DNA of 10,295 nucleotides from JAGLHV01 sp023132075 [NCBI: bacterium] (GTDB lineage Bacteria > CBDUZB01 > JAGLHV01): assembly GCA_023132075.1 (NCBI GenBank), contig JAGLYT010000030.1:1-10295 (forward strand), read 5' to 3'. Under the pieces are notes generated by a model that saw nothing but the letters and a program-made list of their open reading frames with translations, did not search any database and was not told the origin of the DNA. The translations under genes were made by a program, and so were the position numbers. Positions 1-6,842 of the stretch are shown piece after piece (the stretch's first letter is position 1; the number at the start of each line of letters is the position of its first letter).

Positions 1-503
1 AGCAAAAAAAAGGGAACCGTAAAGATAAAATTTCTCTTCCTTGAAGCAATTAATTTTATATTGTTATAGCCATTCACCTGAAGTAAAGCATAAATTTTTT
101 TCCTGGATAAATATTTTTTATAATCAAATTCACCGGGATTAAGTGCTGAGTAAGGATAACTCAAAGTTCCCGTTACTGCTACTTCATCTCCCCACTTAAA
201 ATCAAACCGGGGAAAATAACAATTTACCAATATTTTACCTGAAACATTACAATTCGCATTTATTATTTCTTTTACTTTAAAAATAAAAACGGTTTTGTTT
301 TTCTTCTTTTGGGGTTGGCTGACAATCAAACCTTTTAATTTTATTTTCCGGGGAACAAAATAAGAAATGTCTTCTTTGGGAATGTTATTTAAAAAACCTA
401 AATAGTCCGCAACAATTACTGATGAAACATAGAAAACAGTTAAAATTAAAATTATTTTCCGTGGATACAAAATAGAATTACCAATTTTTCCTTTACTTGT
501 CAC
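1..503 (-). CDS. comEC: ComEC/Rec2-family DNA internalization protein, N-terminal part (cut by left window edge)
   Basis: The minus strand is open from a GTG at 503 to the window edge, giving 167 codons with no stop. There is one hydrophobic helix at about residues 16-36. A soluble beta-rich region follows, with the hallmarks of the DUF4131 N-terminal domain of ComEC: WGDEVAVTGTL at 104-114, then NPGEFDYKKYL at 122-132 and a KIYALL segment. In known systems ComEC forms the inner-membrane channel that passes single-stranded DNA into the cytoplasm during natural transformation. The competence (channel) domain and any metallo-beta-lactamase domain would lie beyond the edge, so completeness cannot be judged. 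The start is uncertain: the GTG has only a weak ribosome site, and an in-frame TAG lies two codons upstream. The gene follows the HAMP gene after 96 bases and may be the last or a later member of the same unit. The family call is fairly sure; the competence role is inferred. Confidence 0.8.
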   Translation of the reverse strand, partial: MTSKGKIGNSILYPRKIILILTVFYVSSVIVADYLGFLNNIPKEDISYFVPRKIKLKGLIVSQPQKKKNKTVFIFKVKEIINANCNVSGKILVNCYFPRFDFKWGDEVAVTGTLSYPYSALNPGEFDYKKYLSRKKIYALLQVNGYNNIKLIASRKRNFIFTVPFFL

Positions 504-506
504 CTT

Positions 507-524
507 CTAATGCTCATTAACCAT
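507..524 (-). other. Five-codon mini-ORF in frame ahead of comEC
   Basis: On the minus strand an ATG at 524 is preceded by AGGA at a spacing of 10 bases. It encodes M-V-N-E-H and then stops at TAG (507-509). The frame is the same as comEC, whose GTG begins three bases after this stop (one AAG codon in between). It could be a leader peptide that allows translation re-initiation. It could also be the original comEC start, interrupted by an amber codon or a base-call error, or it could be chance. The ribosome site here looks better than the one in front of the GTG. Confidence 0.25.
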
Positions 525-599
525 TTAAATATTTTCCTGCCGTAAATTAGCCTGTCCTTATTTTTTACGATCATATTTAAAACTCATCTTACCGCACGG

Positions 600-1160
600 T
601 TATTCTAATTTAAACTGTCCTTTTCCTTCTTCCAAACTATTTATGATTTTTTCTATCTCTTTCTGAATCATCAAAATTTTTCTTTTATCTACCTTTTCTT
701 CTATTAAGAGCCCGCTTAATACATCCATTTTCCCTTTTACATCTTTTATCAACTTCTTTTCTTTTTTTACCTGTCCCCTCAAAAGAAACACTAACTGATT
801 AATTTCATTTACAAATCCGTTTAATTCATCTGTTTTTCTTATCTGAATATCACGGCTCAAGTCTCCCCGCTGAAGCAATCCAATAATCTTTTCTATACGG
901 CTGATTGGCCCGGCAATCCGGTGAGAAAACAAAAAACACAAAATAGCCTCCAATATTAGCAAAACACCTATTTTCCCTGCTACTAATTTGCCTGTTCTTA
1001 CCATCATCTCTTCAAAGAAAACTTCTCCTTTTAACAACTCAATCCATAAAGTGAAATATACGCTTAAACTCACAAATAAAGTAATTACTAACACTAAAAG
1101 AAAAAGAAATAATGCAAACTGCCATTGAAAATTGCTTCGACTTATATATTTTTTTCTCAT
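600..1160 (-). CDS. Small two-helix membrane protein with HAMP domain and C-terminal coiled coil
   Basis: The 186-residue protein has a short basic N-terminus, a transmembrane helix at about 15-38, a loop of only about 20 residues, and a second helix at about 60-80. A HAMP domain follows at about 78-130, marked by HRIAGPISRIEKI, then GDLS, then a DELNGFVNEIN segment. Residues 130-178 are charged and heptad-like, so probably a coiled coil. HAMP domains relay signals from membrane helices to a cytoplasmic output. Here there is no periplasmic sensor domain, no chemoreceptor signalling tip, no kinase and no cyclase, so the output is unknown. It lies 36 bases after the seven-helix protein gene and two genes after cheR, which suggests it acts with them, perhaps as a truncated chemoreceptor-like scaffold or methylation target. 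That is inference. The start has a weak AAGGA about 14 bases upstream. The HAMP call is confident. Confidence 0.8.
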   Translation of the reverse strand: MRKKYISRSNFQWQFALFLFLLVLVITLFVSLSVYFTLWIELLKGEVFFEEMMVRTGKLVAGKIGVLLILEAILCFLFSHRIAGPISRIEKIIGLLQRGDLSRDIQIRKTDELNGFVNEINQLVFLLRGQVKKEKKLIKDVKGKMDVLSGLLIEEKVDKRKILMIQKEIEKIINSLEEGKGQFKLE

Positions 1161-1196
1161 TATTGAAATTATTATCCTTGATTATTGTCGGCTTTT

Positions 1197-1985
1197 TTAT
1201 ATTTCTACTTCTTTTTTTAAAGAAATACTTAAACTGATTATTTCAAAAACCCCGGCCATCAATGCTCCTGCATAATATATCCACCATTGATTAGGAATAT
1301 TCCAAAAAATAAACATAAACCCGCAAAAAAGCATAGAAAAACCAAAACTAAAAACGGCAAAAGATTGAAATAACAATTTTTTAGGCATATTATCATAAAT
1401 TGATTCTTTAGGAAAAGTAATCGAACGCCACAAACTAATGGCACCGACTGTTATCATCATCATTACCGGATTTAAAAAACGGATTACAAACAAAATAGGC
1501 ATAAGGCTTTTATTGGGATTAGATTCATGAAACCATATTCCGTCATAAACCACATACTTTCCTATTTTAAAAATTTCTTTAGAGCCGCCAACTGCAAAAA
1601 CATTAACTACTGCAAAAATACCCGCCAACCCAAAACAAATCACAAATACACTGACAATAAATCTTTTGGTTATTTTTTCATGCCCTAATGAAAAACTAAG
1701 CAACCCTATAAATACCGCAGGTGAAAAAAGCCCTATCATAAAAAGTTCACGAATATTGTTAATTATAAGCGGTACCGGATGCGGGCCAAGAAGAATTTGA
1801 AAAGGGCGGGTCATCAAAAAAATCCCAAAGAAAATAAAACCCCAGAAAGCCCCTCGATAAGTAACCTTCCCTGTAACTAACATGCGCATAGGGGCAATAT
1901 ATTTAATATACCCGGCCATAAAGAAATATACTATTCCGGCTAAAACAGGCATCACAATATTGACAACAAATAATATTTTATTCAT
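1197..1985 (-). CDS. Seven-helix integral membrane protein of unknown family
   Basis: I do not recognise this 262-residue protein. Hydrophobic segments fall at about 4-27, 45-66, 80-101, 109-132, 162-186, 203-228 and 233-256, giving seven predicted membrane helices. The longest non-membrane stretch, at about 133-161, is moderately polar. Between helices 2 and 3 a loop carries GPHPVPLIINN. No catalytic motif, kinase, cyclase or transporter signature is visible. The start codon sits inside the end of cheR (ATGAATAA, 8-base overlap), which usually means translational coupling and roughly matched amounts. The HAMP gene follows after 36 bases. A membrane sensor resembling the 7TM input modules of some sensor kinases, but detached from any output domain, is one possibility; a simple structural or transport protein is another. 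The gene is clearly real; its function is not assigned. Confidence 0.75.
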   Translation of the reverse strand: MNKILFVVNIVMPVLAGIVYFFMAGYIKYIAPMRMLVTGKVTYRGAFWGFIFFGIFLMTRPFQILLGPHPVPLIINNIRELFMIGLFSPAVFIGLLSFSLGHEKITKRFIVSVFVICFGLAGIFAVVNVFAVGGSKEIFKIGKYVVYDGIWFHESNPNKSLMPILFVIRFLNPVMMMITVGAISLWRSITFPKESIYDNMPKKLLFQSFAVFSFGFSMLFCGFMFIFWNIPNQWWIYYAGALMAGVFEIISLSISLKKEVEI

Positions 1986-3441
1986 TTTTTTTATTTATAG
2001 ATTTCCTTATTTTTTCAATGCTTTGCCGGCAAGTCTGAATCAAAAACTCACCGGTAATTCCTTCTGAAAACTCCAATGCTTTTTCCGAAAAAGAAGTTTT
2101 TTGAAAAATTTTTATTGCATTAGTATATTCTTTCAGGGATTTTTCACTTTCCCCCTGTAATTGATAAATACGTGCTATATTAAAGTACGCCAAACCAAAA
2201 GCTCTGTCAATATAAATAACTTTCCTGAATTCGTCAATTGCTTCCTGGCGTTGTCCCATTTTGTCATAGACAACTCCCAGAAGAAAATGTGCAGCAAGAA
2301 ACAAAGGAACCAGTTGTATAGCCCATTGACACGCCTCTACCGCTTCAATGAATCGGTGAGAATTAGCATGAATTTTTCCTGCTAAAAAATGCGCTTCAGC
2401 CATTTGAGGCTCTATTTTAAGTACTTCTCCAACCTCTATTAACGCTTGAGAAAAATCACCCTGTTCAAAAAACCCCATCGCTTTGCCGTACAAATCCCTG
2501 GCTAAAATAGCCTCGTTAAGAACTTTTCGCTCTATCTTCTTTTTAACAATAACAGTTTCTTTTTTATTTACGGTTTTTTCTGCCGGGGATAAATCCCTCA
2601 CTCCCTTTTTATATATAAAAATATCCTTCCATTTAAAAGGCAAAAACTCAGGAGATATCTGCTGCATGGTTTCCGCATATCCAATGAAAAAATAGCCATT
2701 ATCTTTAAGACTGTTATAAAAATTATGTACTACTCTTATAATTGATTCTACTTTAAAATAAATAGTAACATTACGACAAAAAATTATATCCCATGCTCCC
2801 ATTTGAGTCAGGGGATAGGGTTCTTTAATTAAGTTAAAATATTCGAACTTTACCATTTCCTTTACTTCATCTTTTAGTTTGAATCGTATTTTGTCTACAA
2901 GAACAAAATACTTGTCTTTTATTTTTTCATCAACTAACTTCAAAGAATGAGGAGAATAAATTCCTTTTTTGGCTTTATCTAATGCATTCATACTTACATC
3001 TGTAGCTAAAACTTCAATATTCAGATTTTTATAAGACCCAAATACCTCCAAAATAGTTATAGCCATAGAATAAGGTTCTTCCCCTGTAGAGCATCCTGCA
3101 CTCCAGATTTTAATACCTTCTCCGTAAAGTATTTTTTCGCTTATTGAGGGAGTAAGAACATATTCTTTTAAAAATTTAAAATGGGAAGGATTCCTAAAAA
3201 AATAAGTTTCATTTATCGTTATTAAACTTAATAGTTCCTTAAATTCTTTTTCACCTAAAGCATCATATTTAAGAAAGGAATAATATTCGGAATAATTTCT
3301 AAACCCTTTAGCGGTTATCCTGGAAAAAAGGCTTATTCTCAAAGAATCTTCCCTGTTTGTATCTAAAAAAATCCCACTATTTTCCAAAATAAAATTCTGA
3401 AATAATTTAAATTCTCTTCCCGACAAATCCGGAGTTATCAT
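1978..3441 (-). CDS. cheR: CheR-type protein-glutamate methyltransferase with C-terminal TPR domain
   Basis: The 487-residue protein begins with a CheR N-terminal helical domain (about 1-65). The S-adenosylmethionine-dependent methyltransferase domain follows (about 75-280): NETYFFR at 77-83, the cofactor loop AGCSTGEEPYS at 115-125, ATDVS at 146-150, the CheR signature IIFCRNVTIYF at 219-229, and FFIGYAETM at 251-259. A charged linker (about 280-310) leads to four tetratricopeptide repeats in exact 34-residue register at about 313-448. CheR enzymes methylate glutamates on chemoreceptors to set sensory adaptation. TPR-bearing CheR proteins such as FrzF and WspC serve alternative chemosensory pathways, where the TPR modulates partner binding. 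No CheA, CheB, CheW or full receptor lies in the window, so substrate and pathway are unknown. The start has no strong ribosome site (GGTAAG about 14 bases upstream). It lies 56 bases after mgtC and overlaps the next gene. The family call is firm. Confidence 0.93.
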   Translation of the reverse strand: MITPDLSGREFKLFQNFILENSGIFLDTNREDSLRISLFSRITAKGFRNYSEYYSFLKYDALGEKEFKELLSLITINETYFFRNPSHFKFLKEYVLTPSISEKILYGEGIKIWSAGCSTGEEPYSMAITILEVFGSYKNLNIEVLATDVSMNALDKAKKGIYSPHSLKLVDEKIKDKYFVLVDKIRFKLKDEVKEMVKFEYFNLIKEPYPLTQMGAWDIIFCRNVTIYFKVESIIRVVHNFYNSLKDNGYFFIGYAETMQQISPEFLPFKWKDIFIYKKGVRDLSPAEKTVNKKETVIVKKKIERKVLNEAILARDLYGKAMGFFEQGDFSQALIEVGEVLKIEPQMAEAHFLAGKIHANSHRFIEAVEACQWAIQLVPLFLAAHFLLGVVYDKMGQRQEAIDEFRKVIYIDRAFGLAYFNIARIYQLQGESEKSLKEYTNAIKIFQKTSFSEKALEFSEGITGEFLIQTCRQSIEKIRKSINKKNE

Positions 3442-3497
3442 AATTATTTATTTTTTCTTACCAACCGAAAATTATCCTTTTTAATTGTATTATGATT

Positions 3498-4160
3498 CTA
3501 TTCCCATCTTATTTTTTCTAAACCTTCTATCTCCAGTATTTCATCGACTAAATCTTTATTAAATTTCACTTTTCTGAATTTAACATTTATTTTTATGTTG
3601 ACCCTTTTAGCTTTTTTATCTTTTTCAATAACACAATTTTGTATTTTTCCTCCAGCCTCTTCTAAGATTTGCTTGATTTTTTCCAGTTGTTTCCCGTTGC
3701 TTTCCCCGCTGATATTAATTATTTTATACCAATCTCTTTGAAAAAAATGTTCCAATCTCCATAACAAAAGTAAGGTAAAAAGCACTAATATTTCCGTAAC
3801 AAAAGCCGCAAAGTAACAACCACAACCTATGGCCATTCCAATCCCGGCTACCACCCACAAACTGGCTGCGGTAGTCAACCCCCTTACAGAAAATTTTGCC
3901 TGCATAATTGTTCCCGCTCCAATAAACCCTATTCCGGTAATAATCTGGGCAGCAATACGGGTGGGATCAACTGCGGCAATGTTTTGATAAAGAAAAAACA
4001 TATACTGGGAAATTAACATAAATAAATTTGCTCCCATACATACCAATACATGTGTTCTCAATCCTGCTTCCCGTCCATGGGTTTCTCTTTCCCAACCAAT
4101 AAGGATTCCCAACAAAAAAGAAAGAATAATTCTTAGCAGTATTTCATTCGTAGAAAACAT
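3498..4160 (-). CDS. MgtC/SapB-family inner-membrane protein
   Basis: From the ATG at 4160 the product is 220 residues. The N-terminal half is the MgtC membrane domain: LGILIGWERE at about 17-26, GREAGLRTHVLV at 29-40, DPTRIAAQIITGIGFIGAGT at about 65-84, and VRGLTTAASLW at 92-102, with four or five membrane helices to about residue 135. The C-terminal part (about 145-220) is soluble and looks like the small ACT-like domain found in long MgtC proteins. In pathogens MgtC supports growth at low magnesium and modulates the F-type ATPase; in environmental bacteria the role is mostly unknown. I prefer the ATG at 4160 because GGGGGA lies five bases upstream and the resulting N-terminus matches the usual family start. 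An ATG at 4175 would add five residues. The upstream promoter gives a short leader of about 20-35 bases, too short for an enteric-type magnesium leader. It is the first gene of the leftward cluster. Confidence 0.9.
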   Translation of the reverse strand: MFSTNEILLRIILSFLLGILIGWERETHGREAGLRTHVLVCMGANLFMLISQYMFFLYQNIAAVDPTRIAAQIITGIGFIGAGTIMQAKFSVRGLTTAASLWVVAGIGMAIGCGCYFAAFVTEILVLFTLLLLWRLEHFFQRDWYKIINISGESNGKQLEKIKQILEEAGGKIQNCVIEKDKKAKRVNIKINVKFRKVKFNKDLVDEILEIEGLEKIRWE

Positions 4161-4200
4161 TTTATCCCCCAACATTAATAATCTCTTACCTCACAAAAGT

Positions 4201-4229
4201 ATCCTATCAAAATTAGAAAAAAAAGTCAA
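4201..4229 (-). promoter_or_regulatory. Predicted sigma70-type promoter for the mgtC-led cluster
   Basis: Read on the minus strand, TTGACT (4229-4224) is followed by a 17-base spacer and TAGGAT (4206-4201). The bases just before the -10 box read TGA, which gives the TG of an extended -10. The start of transcription would be near 4194, leaving roughly 34 bases to the preferred mgtC ATG. The match is five of six at -35 and four of six at -10, with ideal spacing. It diverges from the ilvE promoter, with about 80 bases between the two -35 boxes. Confidence 0.6.
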
Positions 4230-4263
4230 AATAATTTCTTTTATTAAAAATAGATTGAATTAC

Positions 4264-4289
4264 ATAGAACCATTACGAAATAGAACCAT
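4264..4289. repeat. 10-base direct repeat upstream of the ilvE promoter (possible operator)
   Basis: ATAGAACCAT occurs exactly at 4264-4273 and again at 4280-4289, a period of 16 bases. The core AGAAC appears a third time at 4297-4301, 15 bases further on. The array ends just before the ilvE -35 box at 4310 and lies between two divergent promoters. Phased direct repeats in this position suggest binding of an activator or repressor, but the spacing is about one and a half helical turns and no regulator gene is adjacent. Chance in AT-rich DNA is possible, although the repeat contains GAACC. Confidence 0.35.
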
Positions 4290-4309
4290 CGGATTAAGAA
4301 CAAAAAACA

Positions 4310-4338
4310 TTGACAAACGGTATTGTTTTATATATAAT
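4310..4338 (+). promoter_or_regulatory. Consensus sigma70-type promoter for ilvE
   Basis: TTGACA at 4310-4315, a spacer of exactly 17 bases, and TATAAT at 4333-4338 match the housekeeping sigma consensus at all twelve positions. Transcription would start near 4345, leaving a leader of about 43 bases before the ATG. This also shows that the longer open frame reaching back to 4310 is not the coding start, since that would lie inside the promoter. Confidence 0.85.
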
Positions 4339-4373
4339 TTTTTTACTTTTAATAAATTACATTTCTTTACTAA

Positions 4374-4380
4374 GGGAGGA
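4374..4380 (+). promoter_or_regulatory. Ribosome binding site of ilvE
   Basis: GGGAGGA ends seven bases before the ATG at 4388 (GGAGG core spaced eight bases). This is the strongest Shine-Dalgarno sequence in the window. It fixes the ilvE start at 4388 rather than at the upstream in-frame ATG at 4310. Confidence 0.8.
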
Positions 4381-4387
4381 AGAACTT

Positions 4388-5305
4388 ATGACTTTTGGAA
4401 AAGGGGAAATCTGGTATGACGGTAAATTTGTTAAATGGTCAGAAGCAACGACACATATTCTCTCTCATGTTGTACATTACGGTTCTTCTATTTTTGAAAG
4501 TATGCGTTGTTATAAAAACGACAAAGGTCCTGTTATTTTTCGCTTAAAAGCCCACATAAATCGTCTTTATGAATCAGCAAAAATATATCGAATAGAAATT
4601 CCTTTCTCCAAAGAAACATTCACCAAGGCTGTCATTGAAACCGTACAGAAAAACAATCTTAGAGAATGTTATATTCGCCCTTTTGTTTTTCGGGGATACG
4701 GAAATATGGGATTGAATCCTTTGAAAAATCCTGTCTGTTGTGCCATTGCGGCATGGGAATGGGGAGAATATTTAGGTGAAGGGGTAAGAGAAAAAGGGGT
4801 CTCCGTGCGTGTCTCTTCATGGAGAAGGCCGGCTCCCGATACTTTTCCTGCTTTAGCTAAGGCAGGCGGAAACTACCTTAACTCACAATTAATTAAAATG
4901 GAGGCTGTTCAGGACGGATTTGACGAGGGAATTGCTTTAGATGCTCATGGCTATGTTTCCGAAGGATCGGGAGAAAACATTTTTATGGTTAAAAACGGTG
5001 TTATTTATACCCCTCCTACCAGTGCTTCTATTTTAGCAGGGATTACCCGTCATAGTATTTTCGTTATTGCCCGAAATTTAAATATCAGGGTAGAACAACA
5101 TCTTATTCCCAGGGAAGCATTATACCTTGCCGACGAAGTATTTTTTACCGGAACCGCCGTAGAAATAACACCCGTTGTTAAAATAGATAATATCCCTATC
5201 GATAAAGGGAAAAGAGGAACTACCACCAAAAAACTCCAGGATGAGTTTTTTGGTATTATTCAAGGTAAAATTCCTGATTCCCAACAATGGTTAACTTATC
5301 TATAG
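4388..5305 (+). CDS. ilvE: Branched-chain amino acid aminotransferase (class IV, PLP-dependent)
   Basis: The 305-residue protein has the usual length for bacterial IlvE. Motifs run in family order: [11 protein letters not shown] at 30-40, [10 protein letters not shown] with Arg59 (cofactor phosphate site) at 56-65, [11 protein letters not shown] at 95-105, and the PLP-binding Lys158 in [21 protein letters not shown] follows at 191-199, then GITRHSI at 218-224 and [11 protein letters not shown] at 253-263. The enzyme moves the amino group between glutamate and the keto acids of leucine, isoleucine and valine in the cytoplasm, the last step of their synthesis and first step of their breakdown. 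D-amino acid transaminase and ADC lyase share the fold, but the motif set fits IlvE best. It is a single-gene unit with a consensus promoter and strong ribosome site, divergent from mgtC and convergent with glgA. No leucine-rich leader peptide or attenuator is visible in the short 5' leader. Confidence 0.93.
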   Translation: MTFGKGEIWYDGKFVKWSEATTHILSHVVHYGSSIFESMRCYKNDKGPVIFRLKAHINRLYESAKIYRIEIPFSKETFTKAVIETVQKNNLRECYIRPFVFRGYGNMGLNPLKNPVCCAIAAWEWGEYLGEGVREKGVSVRVSSWRRPAPDTFPALAKAGGNYLNSQLIKMEAVQDGFDEGIALDAHGYVSEGSGENIFMVKNGVIYTPPTSASILAGITRHSIFVIARNLNIRVEQHLIPREALYLADEVFFTGTAVEITPVVKIDNIPIDKGKRGTTTKKLQDEFFGIIQGKIPDSQQWLTYL

Positions 5306-5347
5306 AAACGCAAAATAAATTCGTTGAGATTAAAAAAATCGTCTTTT

Positions 5348-6826
5348 TTATTGTTCTGTTTCTTTTATTTTTTCTTGTTGTGCTTTTTTATATAATCTTA
5401 CATAACTTTTTGCCGCTTTTTCCCAGGAGAAATCAGATTCCATTCCATTTTTTATCAGTCTATTCCATTTTTTCTTAATCTTATATATTTTTACTGCTTT
5501 TTTAATTGATTCAAAAAGGCTTTTTGCATTATACTCATTAAAAAGAAATCCTCTTCCCTTTCCTGTTCTAACATTAAAAGAATCTACCGTATCAGACAAT
5601 CCCCCTGTTTTATGAACAACAGGGATTGTCCCATAAACAAAACTAATCAATTGTCCCAGTCCGCACGGTTCAAAATGAGAAGGAATAAGAAACATATCAC
5701 TGCCAGCGTAAATCTTATGTGCTAACGCATTATCAAATTTCAAATTTACACTTATCTGTCGCGGATATTTTTTCCCTATTCTCTCAAACAATTCCATATA
5801 TACAGGATCACCTGTTCCCAAAATAATTAATTGCAACTTCATTCTCATCATTCTTCCGATTGCTTCATGAAGAATATCCAGTCCTTTTTGAGCATCCAAC
5901 CGGGCAACTAACCCAATTAAAGGAATATCGGGAGCTATCGGCAATCCACTTATCTTTTGTAAGTCTTTCTTACAGGTTGTTTTTCCTTCTAAATCATCCA
6001 AACTATATTGAACAATAATGTTTTGATCTTGTTTAGGATTCCAGATACTATAATCCAAACCGTTTATTATTCCATAAAGATCTTTCTTCCTTTGCACCAG
6101 TACTCCCTCCATTCCCCGTCCAAATTCTTCACTGGTTTGAATCTGACGGCTATAAGTTTTACTAACGGTATTTAATCCTTCAGCATAAACCAATCCTGCC
6201 TTCATAAAATTAATTTGTCCATAATATTCCAATCGTTGTGGAATAAAATCCTCCCAATCAAAACCGGCTAAGTAAAAAATGTCTCTGGGAAAAACACCCT
6301 GATACGCAATATTATGAATAGTATAAAGAACAGCAGTGCGAAGGAAAAAGGGATCTAATTTATAAAGAGTTTTAAGGTAAGCAGGGATAAGGCCGGTTTG
6401 CCAATCATTACAATGAATTACATCAGGCTTAAAATTTATTGCTTTGGCTACTTCTAAAACAGCACGGGAAAAAAAAATAAACCTTTCCCCGTTATCAGAA
6501 TAATCTCCTAAAGAAGTCCGGTATAACTCATCACGATTGTAATATTTCTCATTATCTACGAAATAAACAGGAATAGAGGACTTTGAATTAATTTTCCCCT
6601 CCATTACTGTTGCTAATTCAACCTTGTTCCCAAAAGAAACGGGAATGTTTCGAGCAATAACTTTTAAATTAAACTTCTTAGCATCTATTTTCTTGTACCG
6701 GGGCATAATTACACGCACATCATGTTTGAGTTCTTTTAACGCTTTAGGTAAGGCCCCAGTTACATCGGCTAACCCTCCTGTCTTAGCAAAAGGCACACAT
6801 TCTGAAGCAGCAATTAAAATATTCAT
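5348..6826 (-). CDS. glgA: Glycogen (starch) synthase, GT5 family
   Basis: The 492-residue length is typical. The N-terminal domain begins MNILIAASECVPFAKTGGLA, carrying the nucleotide-sugar binding KTGGL at 15-19. HCNDWQTG at 138-145 and TIHNIAYQG at 169-177 follow. In the C-terminal Rossmann domain, ARLDAQKG at 308-315 supplies the catalytic Arg309 and Lys314, and SHFEPCGLGQ at 383-392 the conserved Glu386. A second KTGGL lies at 406-410. GlgA transfers glucose from ADP-glucose (sometimes UDP-glucose) onto the growing alpha-1,4-glucan chain in the cytoplasm. The SHFEPCGLGQ block differs slightly from the common SRFEPCGLTQ, but the catalytic residues are present. The gene starts 16 bases after galT, with GGGATAGAG as ribosome site, so the two are almost certainly co-transcribed. 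No branching enzyme, phosphorylase or ADP-glucose pyrophosphorylase gene lies in the window. Confidence 0.96.
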   Translation of the reverse strand: MNILIAASECVPFAKTGGLADVTGALPKALKELKHDVRVIMPRYKKIDAKKFNLKVIARNIPVSFGNKVELATVMEGKINSKSSIPVYFVDNEKYYNRDELYRTSLGDYSDNGERFIFFSRAVLEVAKAINFKPDVIHCNDWQTGLIPAYLKTLYKLDPFFLRTAVLYTIHNIAYQGVFPRDIFYLAGFDWEDFIPQRLEYYGQINFMKAGLVYAEGLNTVSKTYSRQIQTSEEFGRGMEGVLVQRKKDLYGIINGLDYSIWNPKQDQNIIVQYSLDDLEGKTTCKKDLQKISGLPIAPDIPLIGLVARLDAQKGLDILHEAIGRMMRMKLQLIILGTGDPVYMELFERIGKKYPRQISVNLKFDNALAHKIYAGSDMFLIPSHFEPCGLGQLISFVYGTIPVVHKTGGLSDTVDSFNVRTGKGRGFLFNEYNAKSLFESIKKAVKIYKIKKKWNRLIKNGMESDFSWEKAAKSYVRLYKKAQQEKIKETEQ

Positions 6827-6842
6827 CTTTTCTCTATCCCTA

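Noticed and set aside
591-600. Palindrome ACCGTGCGGT directly after the HAMP gene stop
   Set aside because: Only four base pairs of stem with a two-base loop and no following T tract, so not a credible terminator or operator.
1882-2695. Short plus-strand open frames opposite cheR and the 7TM gene
   Set aside because: All lie antisense to well-supported genes, lack ribosome sites and show no domain-like composition.
3442-3497. Possible independent cheR promoter in the mgtC-cheR gap
   Set aside because: No pair of -35 and -10 boxes with acceptable spacing could be found; the sequence is simply AT-rich.
4310-4387. Upstream extension of ilvE to an ATG at 4310
   Set aside because: The added 26 residues are hydrophobic and would be encoded by the promoter itself; the strong ribosome site and family N-terminus support 4388.
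5331-5350. A/T-only inverted repeat (TAAAAAA ... TTTTTTA) between the convergent ilvE and glgA genes, which might be a bidirectional terminator
   Set aside because: The seven-pair stem contains no G-C pair and overlaps the glgA stop codon; in DNA this AT-rich it is expected by chance.
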